From Bacillota bacterium (GTDB taxonomy: Bacteria > Bacillota > Clostridia > Christensenellales > Aristaeellaceae), in the NCBI GenBank assembly GCA_023404345.1, contig JAEYCB010000004.1, positions 1-48,531 of the forward strand: a DNA stretch of 48,531 bases, written 5' to 3'. The notes beneath the pieces are model-generated. The model worked only from the letters and a program-made list of their open reading frames with translations, was not told the origin of the DNA and ran no database searches. The translations under genes were made by a program, and so were the position numbers. Of the stretch, positions 23,603-32,165 are shown piece after piece (position 1 is the first letter of the stretch; each line of letters begins with the position of its first letter).

Positions 23603-25612
23603 TCAGCTGATAGAGACGCGCTCCTCCAGCTGCTTAAGCCGCCGCCGGGCCAGGCAGGCCACCGCTTCGCGCTCCGTGGCCCATTCAGGCTGGGTCCACA
23701 GTTCCTCGGCGCAGCGCGCCGCTTCATAGAGCAGCTCTGCATCGCCCAGAGCCAGCGAAGCTGCTGTTCCATGCTGACGTGCGCCCAGTAATTCACCCGG
23801 CCCGCGTTGCTCCAGGTCTGCCCGTGCCACCTCGAAGCCGTCATTTGTCGCAGCCAGGGCCCGCAGACGGTCGTTGGGCCGCGCCATGAGAAAGCACCAG
23901 CTCTGCCCGCTCCCCCGTCCCACGCGGCCTCTGAGCTGATGAAGCTGGGCTAAGCCATAGCGGTCTGCATCCTCGACGATCATCACTGTGGCGTTGGGCA
24001 CATTAACCCCCACCTCGATGACGGTTGTGGCTACCAGCACCTGGGTGCGTCCCGCAGCAAACTCCGCCAGTGCAGCAGTCTTTTCCCGTGAAGGCTGGCC
24101 GCCATAGGTCAGGCCCACGCGAAACTCCCTGAGCGGTCCGCTGGCCAGCTCCTGCGCATGTGCCTTGACGGCCTTCAGGCCGCCATCCTCTTCATCGTCC
24201 CCCTCCTCGACCAGAGGACAGACGATATAGGCCTGCCGTCCGGCGCTGAGCTGTTCGCGAAGAAAGCCGTACATGCCCTCGCGCTTGCTTTCACTCACGA
24301 TGCGCGTATTGACCGGCATGCGTCCAGGCGGCAACTCATCAATAATGGACAGATCCAGATCGCCGTAAAGCACCAGCGCCAGCGAACGGGGAATGGGCGT
24401 GGCGCTCATCACCAGCAGATGCGGAACATGCACGCCATCCCCACCCTTGTTGATAAGCGCAGTGCGCTGTGCCACGCCGAAACGGTGCTGCTCATCGGTC
24501 ACGCACAGGCCCAGGCGGCAGTAGACTACGTCACGGCTGATGAGCGCGTGTGTACCAACTATCACCTGCCACGTGCCCGACGCGATGCTTTCCAACGCTT
24601 CCCGGCGCTGCGCAGCGGGCATGCCGCCCACCAACAGGCCGCAAGAATAGCCCTGTGCCTCAAAGAAGGAGCGCATTCCCTCGTAGTGCTGGCGTGCAAG
24701 CAGTTCTGTGGGAGCCATGAGGGCCGCCTGCCATCCAGCTCTGGCACATAGCAGCATCGCACCCATGGCCACGGCGGTTTTGCCGCTGCCCACGTCGCCC
24801 TGCACCATGCGTGCCATGGCACGCGAAGCGGTCAAATCGCGTGCAATTTCTACCAGCGTACGGCGCTGCGCCCCGGTGGGTGCAAAGGGCATGGCTTGCC
24901 AGAAAACATCCGTCGCGTCAGGAGGCAACTCAAGACAGGGGCCTGGACCACGCCCGTCGCGTATCAGCCGCACCGATGCCTGGTACAAGAGCATGTCCTC
25001 AAAGGCAAAGCGCCGCTGTGCCTGCGCGGCCTCCTGCATAGAGGCAGGGCTGTGCGCAGCACGCAGGGCGCGGACGCAGTCCCATAGGCTATAGCGTTCC
25101 AGGAGCCTTTGCGGTAGGGTTTCGAAGCAGGCCTGGTCCGCGGCCTCCAACGCCTGCCTCACCGCCGCCTGATGCAGGCGCTGCGGCACACCTGGTATCG
25201 CCCGGTAGACAGGAATGACGCCAATCTCCTTTTCCATGGAAGGATTCATCAGCCTCTTGCCTGCGCCGCTTTCCTCCACCCGGCCATACAGGGTAAAACG
25301 CGTACCTGCGTTGAGGTGTTCCCTCATCCAGGGCTGATTGAACCAACAGGCGGAAATTTGCCCTGTTTCATCGGCAAAGGTACAGGTCACCCGGCTTAGC
25401 TTGCCATGACGGGACAGCTTTGCCTCTCCCCGGCGGCTAAGCAGCAGGCAGACGGATTTCCCCGGCTGCGCCTGCGTAACGGTGATAGGATTGCTCAGGT
25501 CCCGATAACGCACAGGAAAAACATATAAAAGATCACGCAACGAGCAGATGCCCGCTGCGTGTAAGGCTTCCAGTCTGGTTTTTCCAATGCCCTTGAGATC
25601 GGTCAGCTGCAT
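23603..25612 (-). CDS. recG: ATP-dependent DNA helicase RecG
   Basis: A 669-residue branch-migration helicase that rescues stalled replication forks. An N-terminal OB-fold wedge domain (about 40-150) is followed by helicase motifs: Walker A GDVGSGKT (about 272-279), MAPTELLARQHYE, DEQH, MSATPIPRSL, and later QLRGRVGRG. The ATG at 25612 has GGAG 5 nt upstream. A GTG at 25618 that overlaps the fakA stop has no ribosome-binding site. Directly downstream of fakA, as in many Clostridia. Confidence 0.97.
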   Translation of the reverse strand: MQLTDLKGIGKTRLEALHAAGICSLRDLLYVFPVRYRDLSNPITVTQAQPGKSVCLLLSRRGEAKLSRHGKLSRVTCTFADETGQISACWFNQPWMREHLNAGTRFTLYGRVEESGAGKRLMNPSMEKEIGVIPVYRAIPGVPQRLHQAAVRQALEAADQACFETLPQRLLERYSLWDCVRALRAAHSPASMQEAAQAQRRFAFEDMLLYQASVRLIRDGRGPGPCLELPPDATDVFWQAMPFAPTGAQRRTLVEIARDLTASRAMARMVQGDVGSGKTAVAMGAMLLCARAGWQAALMAPTELLARQHYEGMRSFFEAQGYSCGLLVGGMPAAQRREALESIASGTWQVIVGTHALISRDVVYCRLGLCVTDEQHRFGVAQRTALINKGGDGVHVPHLLVMSATPIPRSLALVLYGDLDLSIIDELPPGRMPVNTRIVSESKREGMYGFLREQLSAGRQAYIVCPLVEEGDDEEDGGLKAVKAHAQELASGPLREFRVGLTYGGQPSREKTAALAEFAAGRTQVLVATTVIEVGVNVPNATVMIVEDADRYGLAQLHQLRGRVGRGSGQSWCFLMARPNDRLRALAATNDGFEVARADLEQRGPGELLGARQHGTAASLALGDAELLYEAARCAEELWTQPEWATEREAVACLARRRLKQLEERVSIS

Positions 25613-25614
25613 GT

Positions 25615-27267
25615 TCACTCCACGGATACCAGATAGTAGTACAGCGGCTGTCCGCCCGGCTGCATTTCCACATCGCAGTCGCCATACATTTCGGCCAGCT
25701 CGTCCGTCAGTGCCTGCGCGTCCGCCTCGGCGGTATCCTTGCCGTAATAGACAGTGATCAGCTCATCATCCTCGGTGACGATCTCGCGCATCAAATCGCG
25801 GGTCACATCATGCACGTTGCTGCCCACGGTATGGATCTGACCATTGTAGAGGCCGATGATATCACCCTCGTGGATGTGAAGGTTATCCAGCTCGCTGTCG
25901 CGTACGGCATAGGTTACGGTGCCCGTGCGCACACGCTGGGCGGCCTCATTCATATGGGCAGCGTTGTCCTCGGGGCTCTGTTCGGGCTGGAACGCCACAG
26001 CGGCCGCAATGCCCATCGCCACGTTCTTGGTGGGCACCACCAGCACGCGCTTGTCTTCGCACAGTTCAGCCGCCTGCTGGGCCGCCAGGATGACGTTTCC
26101 ATTGTTGGGCAGCACGAAAACCGTCCTGGCGTGCGTTTTTTCAATGGCCTCGGACAGGTCTTCAATGCTGGGATTCATGGTCTGCCCGCCCTCGACCACA
26201 TGGTCAACCATAAGGTCGGTAAAGATCCGATTGAAGCCTTCACCCAAAGATACGGCCACCATGCCGTATTCCTTTTCGGGCGTCTCCTCTTCGGCCTTCT
26301 GCTGCGCGGCGGCCTGATTGTCGCGGCGCTGCTGAACCATGTTTTCAATCTTGAGGTTGACAAGCTCGCCCAGGGTCAGGCCGTATTCCAGCGCCTTGCC
26401 GGGTTCGTTGGTGTGCACATGCACCTTGACCAGACTCAAATCGCCCACCACCAGTACGCAGTCACCGATGCGGTTGAGACGGCGGCGGAAGGAGTCGATG
26501 TCCTCCTCCAGAATATCGGGATACAGATTCTGAATCAGAAACTCGGTGCAGTAGGCGAACTTGATTTCGCCGATAGCGTCGTGATCATCCTCAAAGGAAG
26601 CGGTACCGTCGCCAGACAGCTCCAGCTTTTCGGTGGGTACCTCCTCGCCGCGCAGGCATGCGGCATAGCCCATGTAGATGAGCAAAAGTCCGCGTCCGCC
26701 AGCGTCCACCACGCCGGCCTGGGTCAGCGCGGGCAACATCTGCTGCGTCTTTTTGAGGATGGCATCGCCGGTAGTAAGGATGTTGGTAAACAGCGCATCA
26801 TAATCCTCAGGCGCACGCTCGGCCTGCTTGACCGCCTCCTCGGCGATGACGCGTGCCACGGTGAGGATGGTACCCTCCTTGGGCTTCATAACCGCCTTAT
26901 AGGCTGTTTCCGCGCCGCGCCGGAGCGCCTCGGCAAACTGCGTGGGAGTAATGCGTTCCACACCCTCCAGCGCACGCGCAAAGCCACGGTAGAGCTGAGA
27001 GGTGATCACGCCGCTGTTGCCGCGTGCGCCGCGCAGCGCGCCCTTGGCCAGTGCGGCAGCCGCCTCACCTGCACTAAGATATTCCTTCTGGTTAACCTCC
27101 TTGGTGGCGGAGGCCATGGTCAGGCTCATATTGGTGCCCGTATCGCCATCCGGAACAGGGAAAACATTCAGGGCATCCACCGCTTCGCGGTTCTTTTCCA
27201 GCAGGGCCGCGCCGGTCACCACCATATCGCGCAGCAGCACGCCGTCAATCGTCTTGGTCTGTATCAA
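25615..27267 (-). CDS. fakA: Fatty acid kinase, catalytic subunit FakA (DAK2 domain, YloV)
   Basis: A 550-residue protein. The N-terminal DAK2/DhaL-like kinase domain has VFPVPDGDTGTNM with the Mg-binding aspartates D40 and D42 and later RGARGNSGVITSQL. The middle and C-terminal FakA domains follow (GLFNGQ-like IGLYNGQ, EIVTEDDELITVYYG). FakA phosphorylates fatty acids bound to FakB, feeding phospholipid synthesis. The start is a TTG at 27267, 8 nt after GGAGG. It lies between yloU and recG, the conserved Firmicute order. No fakB gene is in the window. Confidence 0.94.
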   Translation of the reverse strand: MIQTKTIDGVLLRDMVVTGAALLEKNREAVDALNVFPVPDGDTGTNMSLTMASATKEVNQKEYLSAGEAAAALAKGALRGARGNSGVITSQLYRGFARALEGVERITPTQFAEALRRGAETAYKAVMKPKEGTILTVARVIAEEAVKQAERAPEDYDALFTNILTTGDAILKKTQQMLPALTQAGVVDAGGRGLLLIYMGYAACLRGEEVPTEKLELSGDGTASFEDDHDAIGEIKFAYCTEFLIQNLYPDILEEDIDSFRRRLNRIGDCVLVVGDLSLVKVHVHTNEPGKALEYGLTLGELVNLKIENMVQQRRDNQAAAQQKAEEETPEKEYGMVAVSLGEGFNRIFTDLMVDHVVEGGQTMNPSIEDLSEAIEKTHARTVFVLPNNGNVILAAQQAAELCEDKRVLVVPTKNVAMGIAAAVAFQPEQSPEDNAAHMNEAAQRVRTGTVTYAVRDSELDNLHIHEGDIIGLYNGQIHTVGSNVHDVTRDLMREIVTEDDELITVYYGKDTAEADAQALTDELAEMYGDCDVEMQPGGQPLYYYLVSVE

Positions 27268-27294
27268 AGGTTCTTCCTCCCGACACGCAAATAA

Positions 27295-27645
27295 TCAGAC
27301 GCGAACGCCCTCAACGGATATGTTAACCCGGCGCACCTTTACGCCCGTCATGCTTTCCAGCTTGTAGCGCACCGTTTCCACGATGGTCTTGCAAACCTCG
27401 GCGATGGAAATGCCGTATTCCACGATGATGAACAGATCCACATCCAGCATGTCGTCCACCAGCTTGAGCTGAACGCCCTTGGACAGGTTTTCGCGGCCCA
27501 GCCATTCCACCAGACCGTCCTTGGCCCGTTTGCTGGACATGGCCACGATGCCGTAACACTCCAGCGCCGCGTAGCCGACCACCTTGAGCATCACGTCCTC
27601 TGTGATGTAGATCGTGCCTATGTCATTTTTGATCTTGCACTCCAT
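27295..27645 (-). CDS. Asp23/Gls24 family envelope stress protein (YloU)
   Basis: A 116-residue protein of the Asp23/Gls24 family. Typical segments are TIYITEDVMLKVVGYAALEC, GVQLKLVDDMLDVDLFIIVE and the final VNISVEGVRV. YloU-type members sit immediately before fakA in many Firmicutes; the role is unclear. The ATG at 27645 follows AGGCGCAGGA. A longer open frame upstream crosses the promoter and is not used. Confidence 0.92.
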   Translation of the reverse strand: MECKIKNDIGTIYITEDVMLKVVGYAALECYGIVAMSSKRAKDGLVEWLGRENLSKGVQLKLVDDMLDVDLFIIVEYGISIAEVCKTIVETVRYKLESMTGVKVRRVNISVEGVRV

Positions 27646-27724
27646 GTTTGTCCTGCGCCTCCTTGCGCGGCGGCAAGCCGCCCACAATGCTGACCCATTC
27701 GCAAATGCGCAACAGATCAGGATA

Positions 27725-27753
27725 ATTATACATGATTGTCTCTGTTTTCGCAA
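27725..27753 (-). promoter_or_regulatory. yloU-fakA-recG promoter
   Basis: On the minus strand TTGCGA (27753-27748) and a perfect TATAAT (27730-27725) are spaced by 17 bp. The leader of about 75 nt carries GGCGGCTTGCCGCC, a hairpin just before the ribosome-binding site. Confidence 0.75.
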
Positions 27754-27917
27754 CTGATTCGCTAAAAGGATTTCAGGCACTGAAATTGTTACGTATTTGT
27801 CGCGAGCTTTCAGCGGCGCTGCATTCGATTTTTGGCTTGCAGGCTTTGCTTTTCGATGCAGGCTTCCAGGATTTTTCCAAAAAGTGTTACTTTTCTTTTG
27901 TAAAACGGTACGCCGTG

Positions 27918-27945
27918 TTTACAAAGACGCAATATGTGCTATAAT
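27918..27945 (+). promoter_or_regulatory. Promoter of the proline-rich membrane protein gene
   Basis: TTTACA (27918-27923) and a perfect TATAAT (27940-27945) are spaced by 16 bp, 75 bp before the start codon. Confidence 0.8.
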
Positions 27946-28019
27946 AGAAAGGAATCTGCGTGCCCGCACGCACCGCCTTTTTTGGACCCGCACTCACGGC
28001 CACGCTAAGGAGATGTAGC

Positions 28020-29756
28020 ATGAACGCCAACCGCATGAAGTACGCTTCCACCCCAACCTATGGGATGCAGAAGCGCGGTTTGATGAAAAAGACCCCTGTG
28101 CGGCAGGCTCCGGAAACGCCTGATTTTTCTAAGGTTCCGCAGCCCGCTCCCACGATGCCGCCCACTGCGCCGCAAACGCAGCCGCCGCAGGCTTTTGGGC
28201 AATCCACACCTCCGCAGGGAGGATTTGCTGGGATGCCGCCCTATTTTTCAGCGCCTGTGCAGGGCACGGCACAGATTCCGTTCGCCTCGCCCAATTTTAT
28301 TCAGCCCATGGCAGCCCAGCCCCCCTTTCAAAGCTTCACGCCGGGAGCTGCCAATTCCGTGCCGCCTCTGGGTAATAGTGCGGCTGCGTTCAACAGTTCG
28401 AATCTGGGTTTCTCGCCGCGTAGCCAGGGTTTTGTGCCGCCTTCAGCACAGCCCCCTCAGTCCCAGGCTGTTCCCTCGCAGGCCATGCAGCCCGGGCAGC
28501 CGCAGCCCATGCGTCCCGCCGTGCAGCCTGCCATGTACGGTTTTTCACCCATGCCGTCCGCTATGCAGGGAACGGCATCCATGGGACAGTCCATGCCCGG
28601 CTACATGCCACAGGGGGCAATGACTCCGCCGCAGGCTTCAGCTTTCGGCGGCATGCAGCCACCTCCTTTTTCGCCCGCACAACCACAGGCTGCCGCAGGC
28701 GCACCCCAACAGCCTATGTTCAATCTGCGCACCCCGCCACGTCAGCCCGCGCATGAACGCACGCCTTTCAATGCTGACCGGCTATGGTCCGTGTTTCTGT
28801 TTGGGCTCTTGCCGCTGGTTTTTATCCCCTGCCTGTTTGTGCCCTCCTCTCTGGATGTAATCCGCTACGTGTTTCTGGGCCTGTGTGTAGTGGGCGTGGG
28901 CGGCATGTGGTACCGGCAGATGTTTTCTTCCGTTACCCGGCTGATCGTGAGCATGGTGTATGTGGCGCTTTGCATCGTCACCGTTGCCATGATGATGCAG
29001 GGCGGACGCGATGTGCTTCGCACAGGCGCGCCAGGCAGTCAGCCGGCCTCCGTGCAGTCCAGTCCCACTCCTGATGCTGCTGTCGCCGCCGCAGGCATGA
29101 CCGCCGAAACGCCTTCGCCTACCCCGGTGCCTACCCCCTCTGGTCCTTCGGAAGCTGAGCAGCGTTTGGAAACCTTTATGGCCCTGTGGCAGAGCAACAA
29201 CCCGCAGGAGATGGTCCGACTGGTGCAGCCCAGCTGGGCCAGCGCACAGGAAAATCCCTCTACAGCGCTGTTTATGTTGCTGGCCAACCGCACACCGGAG
29301 GAATACACCATTGAAGAAATCTCCGGTACGGATCAGGATAACAGCCGCACTGTGACCATGACCGCTACCATCAACAAAAACAATGGCAAGGACCCCTCCA
29401 TCTACCGCTTTATGGTCATCATGACCAAGGAAGGCGATGAGTGGTACGTAGACCCCAATTCCCTTGCTACCAACGACGAGCTGCAAAGCTCCGAAGAAAA
29501 CGTGGTCAACAACCTGAGTGTGGCGGAAGCCACTGCCACCCCGCGCACCACTGTAACCCCCGCGCCCGCAGGTGACACGACCTTGTACTATAACGTCAAC
29601 GGCGGCAGTTTTTACCACCTAGATCCTTACTGCCCCAGCGTGAAGGAGGAATATCTGCCCCTGACCGGCACTTTCCTCTACAGCGAGCTGAGCGAGTATC
29701 TTGGGAAGTATAGTCCCTGCCTGAAATGTAATGCGCCTACCAGCACACTGGACTGA
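28020..29756 (+). CDS. Proline/glutamine-rich three-TM protein with extracellular domain and Cys-rich tail
   Basis: A 578-residue protein. Residues 1-250 are low-complexity, rich in Pro, Gln, Met and Ala, presumably disordered and cytoplasmic. Three TM helices lie at about 254-330. A Ser/Thr/Pro linker then leads to a DUF4878/NTF2-like domain (about 375-485, from AEQRLETFMALWQS to DEWYVDPNS). The C-terminus has FYHLDPYCPSVKEEYLP and later YSPCLKCNAP, a His-Cys...CxxC pattern also found at the ends of other Clostridial surface proteins, suggesting a small metal site or disulfide module. The ATG at 28020 follows AAGGAG at 8 nt. Function unknown. Confidence 0.82.
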   Translation: MNANRMKYASTPTYGMQKRGLMKKTPVRQAPETPDFSKVPQPAPTMPPTAPQTQPPQAFGQSTPPQGGFAGMPPYFSAPVQGTAQIPFASPNFIQPMAAQPPFQSFTPGAANSVPPLGNSAAAFNSSNLGFSPRSQGFVPPSAQPPQSQAVPSQAMQPGQPQPMRPAVQPAMYGFSPMPSAMQGTASMGQSMPGYMPQGAMTPPQASAFGGMQPPPFSPAQPQAAAGAPQQPMFNLRTPPRQPAHERTPFNADRLWSVFLFGLLPLVFIPCLFVPSSLDVIRYVFLGLCVVGVGGMWYRQMFSSVTRLIVSMVYVALCIVTVAMMMQGGRDVLRTGAPGSQPASVQSSPTPDAAVAAAGMTAETPSPTPVPTPSGPSEAEQRLETFMALWQSNNPQEMVRLVQPSWASAQENPSTALFMLLANRTPEEYTIEEISGTDQDNSRTVTMTATINKNNGKDPSIYRFMVIMTKEGDEWYVDPNSLATNDELQSSEENVVNNLSVAEATATPRTTVTPAPAGDTTLYYNVNGGSFYHLDPYCPSVKEEYLPLTGTFLYSELSEYLGKYSPCLKCNAPTSTLD

Positions 29757-29793
29757 TAAAAGAGTCTTTCTCTGCTAAAGAAGGTGTTTTCCG

Positions 29794-30264
29794 GTGGATA
29801 AAACCAACGTAATGCGTCTGCTGGACGGCATGGGCATTCCCTATACGCCGCATTCCTATCCGGCAGACGGCACCGTGCCCAGCGGTGTGGAAGCTGCGCG
29901 CCTGATGGGAGAGGACCCGTCGCATGTATTTAAAACCCTGGTGACACAGGGCGCTTCGCGGCGATATTATGTATTTGTTATTCCTGTTGCGGAAGAACTT
30001 TCGCTCAAGAAAGCTGCCGCAGCCGTAGATGAAAAAAGCATCGCCATGCTCAAAAGCAAGGACCTCCTACCCCTCACAGGGTACATTCATGGCGGCTGCT
30101 CCCCCATCGGCATGAAGAAAACCTTTCCTACGGCGGTGGATGAAACAGTCGAGCTGTGCGATACGGTCATTTTCAGTGCTGGCAAGATTGGCTATCAGGT
30201 AGAAATGACCCCGGCGGATTTGCAGCGCGCAATATCCTGCACCCTCGCAGATTTGACGGTCTGA
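29794..30264 (+). CDS. ybaK: Cys-tRNA(Pro)/Cys-tRNA(Cys) deacylase, YbaK/EbsC family
   Basis: A 156-residue trans-editing protein that hydrolyses mischarged Cys-tRNA(Pro). It has the YbaK pattern: the DPSHVFKTLV segment (catalytic lysine), then KDLLPLTGYIHGGCSPIGMKK and VIFSAGKIGYQVEM. The start is a GTG at 29794, with AAGGTG about 9 nt upstream. Same strand as, and 37 bp after, the proline-rich protein gene. Followed by a strong two-way terminator. Confidence 0.92.
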   Translation: MDKTNVMRLLDGMGIPYTPHSYPADGTVPSGVEAARLMGEDPSHVFKTLVTQGASRRYYVFVIPVAEELSLKKAAAAVDEKSIAMLKSKDLLPLTGYIHGGCSPIGMKKTFPTAVDETVELCDTVIFSAGKIGYQVEMTPADLQRAISCTLADLTV

Positions 30265-30272
30265 CGGCGCAC

Positions 30273-30325
30273 AAACGACACGGGCCCGTATCCCAATCAA
30301 GGGAACGAGCCCGTGTCGTTTTCTT
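30273..30325 (+). terminator. Bidirectional intrinsic terminator
   Basis: A perfect 13-bp stem (AAACGACACGGGC at 30273-30285 with GCCCGTGTCGTTT at 30309-30321) encloses a smaller inner stem. The plus-strand tail is TTTTCTTCT. It separates the convergent ybaK and GNAT genes. Confidence 0.9.
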
Positions 30326-30865
30326 CTACAGCTTTTTCATCATGAAAATCTCGTCCAGGAGCGTACCATCCCGTAAACGAATGGCATCGGGGCCACGGCC
30401 TGTTTCCACAAAGCCCATCCGTTCATACAGACGGCGTGCCCGCTCATTTCCCTGTACATAGGCCAGTTCCAGCTGTATCGCGCCACTGTTGCGAGCAAAG
30501 GCTTCCATTTCCTCAAACATGGGCCCAGGAATCCCCTCTCCCCAATATGCCCTGCGCAACGCAATAGAAACTGTGGCGCGATGTCTGGTTTTAACCCGAT
30601 TCATGCAGACAATCTGGCAGGTACCGGCAATCTCCCCGTTTACGATACAGGCCAGCATGCGGCTACCCTGCTGACGGGCCATATCCCGCAAAAGTGCTTC
30701 TTCCGTTTCTACGGGAATATCCCACTCTTCCGGCACGCGCAGAAGGAAGTCCGTTTCCTCCGCGCATGCGCGCAAATAAGCGATCATCTTCGATGCGTCT
30801 TCCGGTGCAGCCGTTCTGAGCAGGGCTGTTGTACCATTTTTAAGTGTAAACACACGGGGAATCAC
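30326..30865 (-). CDS. GNAT family N-acetyltransferase
   Basis: A 179-residue GNAT protein. It shows the core strands (IAGTCQIVCM, RHRATVSIALRRAYWGEGIP) where the acetyl-CoA pyrophosphate loop is GEGIPG, and the RRLYERMGFVETG motif. It resembles RimJ/RimL-like or general small-molecule acetyltransferases; the substrate is unknown. The start is a GTG at 30865, 8 nt after AGGAGG. Confidence 0.9.
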   Translation of the reverse strand: MIPRVFTLKNGTTALLRTAAPEDASKMIAYLRACAEETDFLLRVPEEWDIPVETEEALLRDMARQQGSRMLACIVNGEIAGTCQIVCMNRVKTRHRATVSIALRRAYWGEGIPGPMFEEMEAFARNSGAIQLELAYVQGNERARRLYERMGFVETGRGPDAIRLRDGTLLDEIFMMKKL

Positions 30866-30886
30866 GCTTTTTTCCTCCTTATCCTT

Positions 30887-30924
30887 AAAAAAGCAGCGGG
30901 AGAACGGCTCAAGCCGTCCTCCCG
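30887..30924 (-). terminator. Terminator of the parAB/VanY operon
   Basis: On the minus strand a 12-bp stem (CGGGAGGACGGC with GCCGTTCTCCCG, one G-U pair, TTGA loop) is followed by CTGC and TTTTTT. It lies 25 bp after the last VanY-like gene. Confidence 0.85.
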
Positions 30925-30948
30925 ATTTGTCGTGACCAATGGCGTAGG

Positions 30949-32142
30949 TCAGTACGTATAGGCCATTACCACGCCACCCATATTGTCCAGGCTGGCCTGA
31001 TAACTGCTGGCGGGGTTGGGTACGGGCAGCTGCACACTCTGCGTATCGTCAGCGACCTTGATGCGCACGATCTCATATTTGAGCGCGCCATCCTCATAGA
31101 TGCAGATATGCGGGTGCGCAATCAGGAACTCAATATATTCCTCCAGGCACAGATCCAGCACGCGCATGGCAGCGGAATGCGCCTTGCCCACATAGCGGTA
31201 GAGATTGAGCTGTGCGGAAACGCCGGTCTTATAGCTCTTGTCCTCCCAGCCCTTGGGGAAGTCGGCCGTTGGGAAACGGAAGATGATGCCAAAGCGCCAA
31301 CAATTTTCTGTCAGCCATGCACCTTGTTCCGATTCAGCCTGGAATTTCAGATCATTAAGCTCAGAGTTGCCACGCTGATACACGTCCATTCGGAAGGACA
31401 TGCCAGTGTGATAGTCGCTGTTGCCGGGATAGTTGACGTTCTTTTTGGTTTCCTCAATAAGGGTATTGCCAGAATACCGGGAGGAGAGTTTTTCCATTTC
31501 AGCGTTAAAAAGTTCTTCCTGCGCCTCGACCGAACGGTAGCCCTCCATCACGATGTAGTACTCAAGTCCCGCTTCTTCCTTGGCAGCGGTCAGCGCCTCG
31601 CTGAGCGCGTCATAGGCAGGCTGAAACACCTGTACGCTGTTATCCTGCACCTGAATCTGGAAGTTACTGGCCGTGCCCACGCTCACCAACCCATCGGTGG
31701 AAAAATCCGCGGGCAAAGAATGCCATGGATTAACCAGCAGCAGTCCTCCATTGATAAGGGACGCGCGGTCCAGTGTGATGGTGCTGGTGTTTTCCAGCCC
31801 GGCGTTGCTTTCATCCTCGATGCGCCAGAGGGTACCGTTGAGGTTTTTTTCCCAGGATGGCAAATCCGCAGAGGATACCACGCCGGTGTCAGGCATAAGC
31901 GCGGCATTTTGTTCGGCGCGCAGCTCGTTCATCATGGCGTTGAACTCCAGCTCAGCCTCGGCGTTTTCGTTTTCAATGCGGTTGCGGGTAGAAACGTAAT
32001 CGCTCGTGACTGCCAAAGAGCACAGATAAAACACGCCGACGCCCACCACCACCACTATCGCCAGGATGCCGGCAGTGCGAAGCAGCGTTTTGTAGGGATC
32101 GCGCTTCATTTTGTGGATCTTCTTGTTGGAGTTGACTCGCAT
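30949..32142 (-). CDS. Membrane-anchored VanY-like (M15B) protein with lost active site
   Basis: A 397-residue protein with an N-terminal TM helix (about 21-45), a coiled or linker region and a C-terminal domain resembling VanY D,D-carboxypeptidases. MEGYRSVEAQEELF, SDYHTGMSFRMDV (about 242-254), WLTENCWRFGIIFRFP and RYVG (316-319) match landmarks in the two intact homologues nearby. Aligned to SEHQTG...D, the zinc His and Asp positions are Tyr244 and Arg251. The EPWHFRYVG block reads QLNLYRYVG, so the catalytic Glu and last zinc His are missing. It is probably a non-enzymatic peptidoglycan-binding or regulatory protein. Last gene of the parAB operon. Start ATG at 32142 after AAAGGTGG. Confidence 0.75.
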   Translation of the reverse strand: MRVNSNKKIHKMKRDPYKTLLRTAGILAIVVVVGVGVFYLCSLAVTSDYVSTRNRIENENAEAELEFNAMMNELRAEQNAALMPDTGVVSSADLPSWEKNLNGTLWRIEDESNAGLENTSTITLDRASLINGGLLLVNPWHSLPADFSTDGLVSVGTASNFQIQVQDNSVQVFQPAYDALSEALTAAKEEAGLEYYIVMEGYRSVEAQEELFNAEMEKLSSRYSGNTLIEETKKNVNYPGNSDYHTGMSFRMDVYQRGNSELNDLKFQAESEQGAWLTENCWRFGIIFRFPTADFPKGWEDKSYKTGVSAQLNLYRYVGKAHSAAMRVLDLCLEEYIEFLIAHPHICIYEDGALKYEIVRIKVADDTQSVQLPVPNPASSYQASLDNMGGVVMAYTY

Positions 32143-32165
32143 ACGGCGATACCACCTTTCCGGGA

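Larger units (their letters stand above)
27646..28019. other. 374-bp divergent intergenic region
   Basis: It holds the yloU promoter (27725-27753) and, facing right, the promoter of the gene at 28020 (27918-27945). The 27754-27917 stretch between them shows no ORF with a ribosome-binding site, no tRNA and no clear stem-loop. Confidence 0.6.

Noticed and set aside
25810..27294. A 494-codon plus-strand open frame antisense to fakA
   Set aside because: Composition is His/Gly/Ala-rich without motifs, and fakA with conserved residues occupies the opposite strand.
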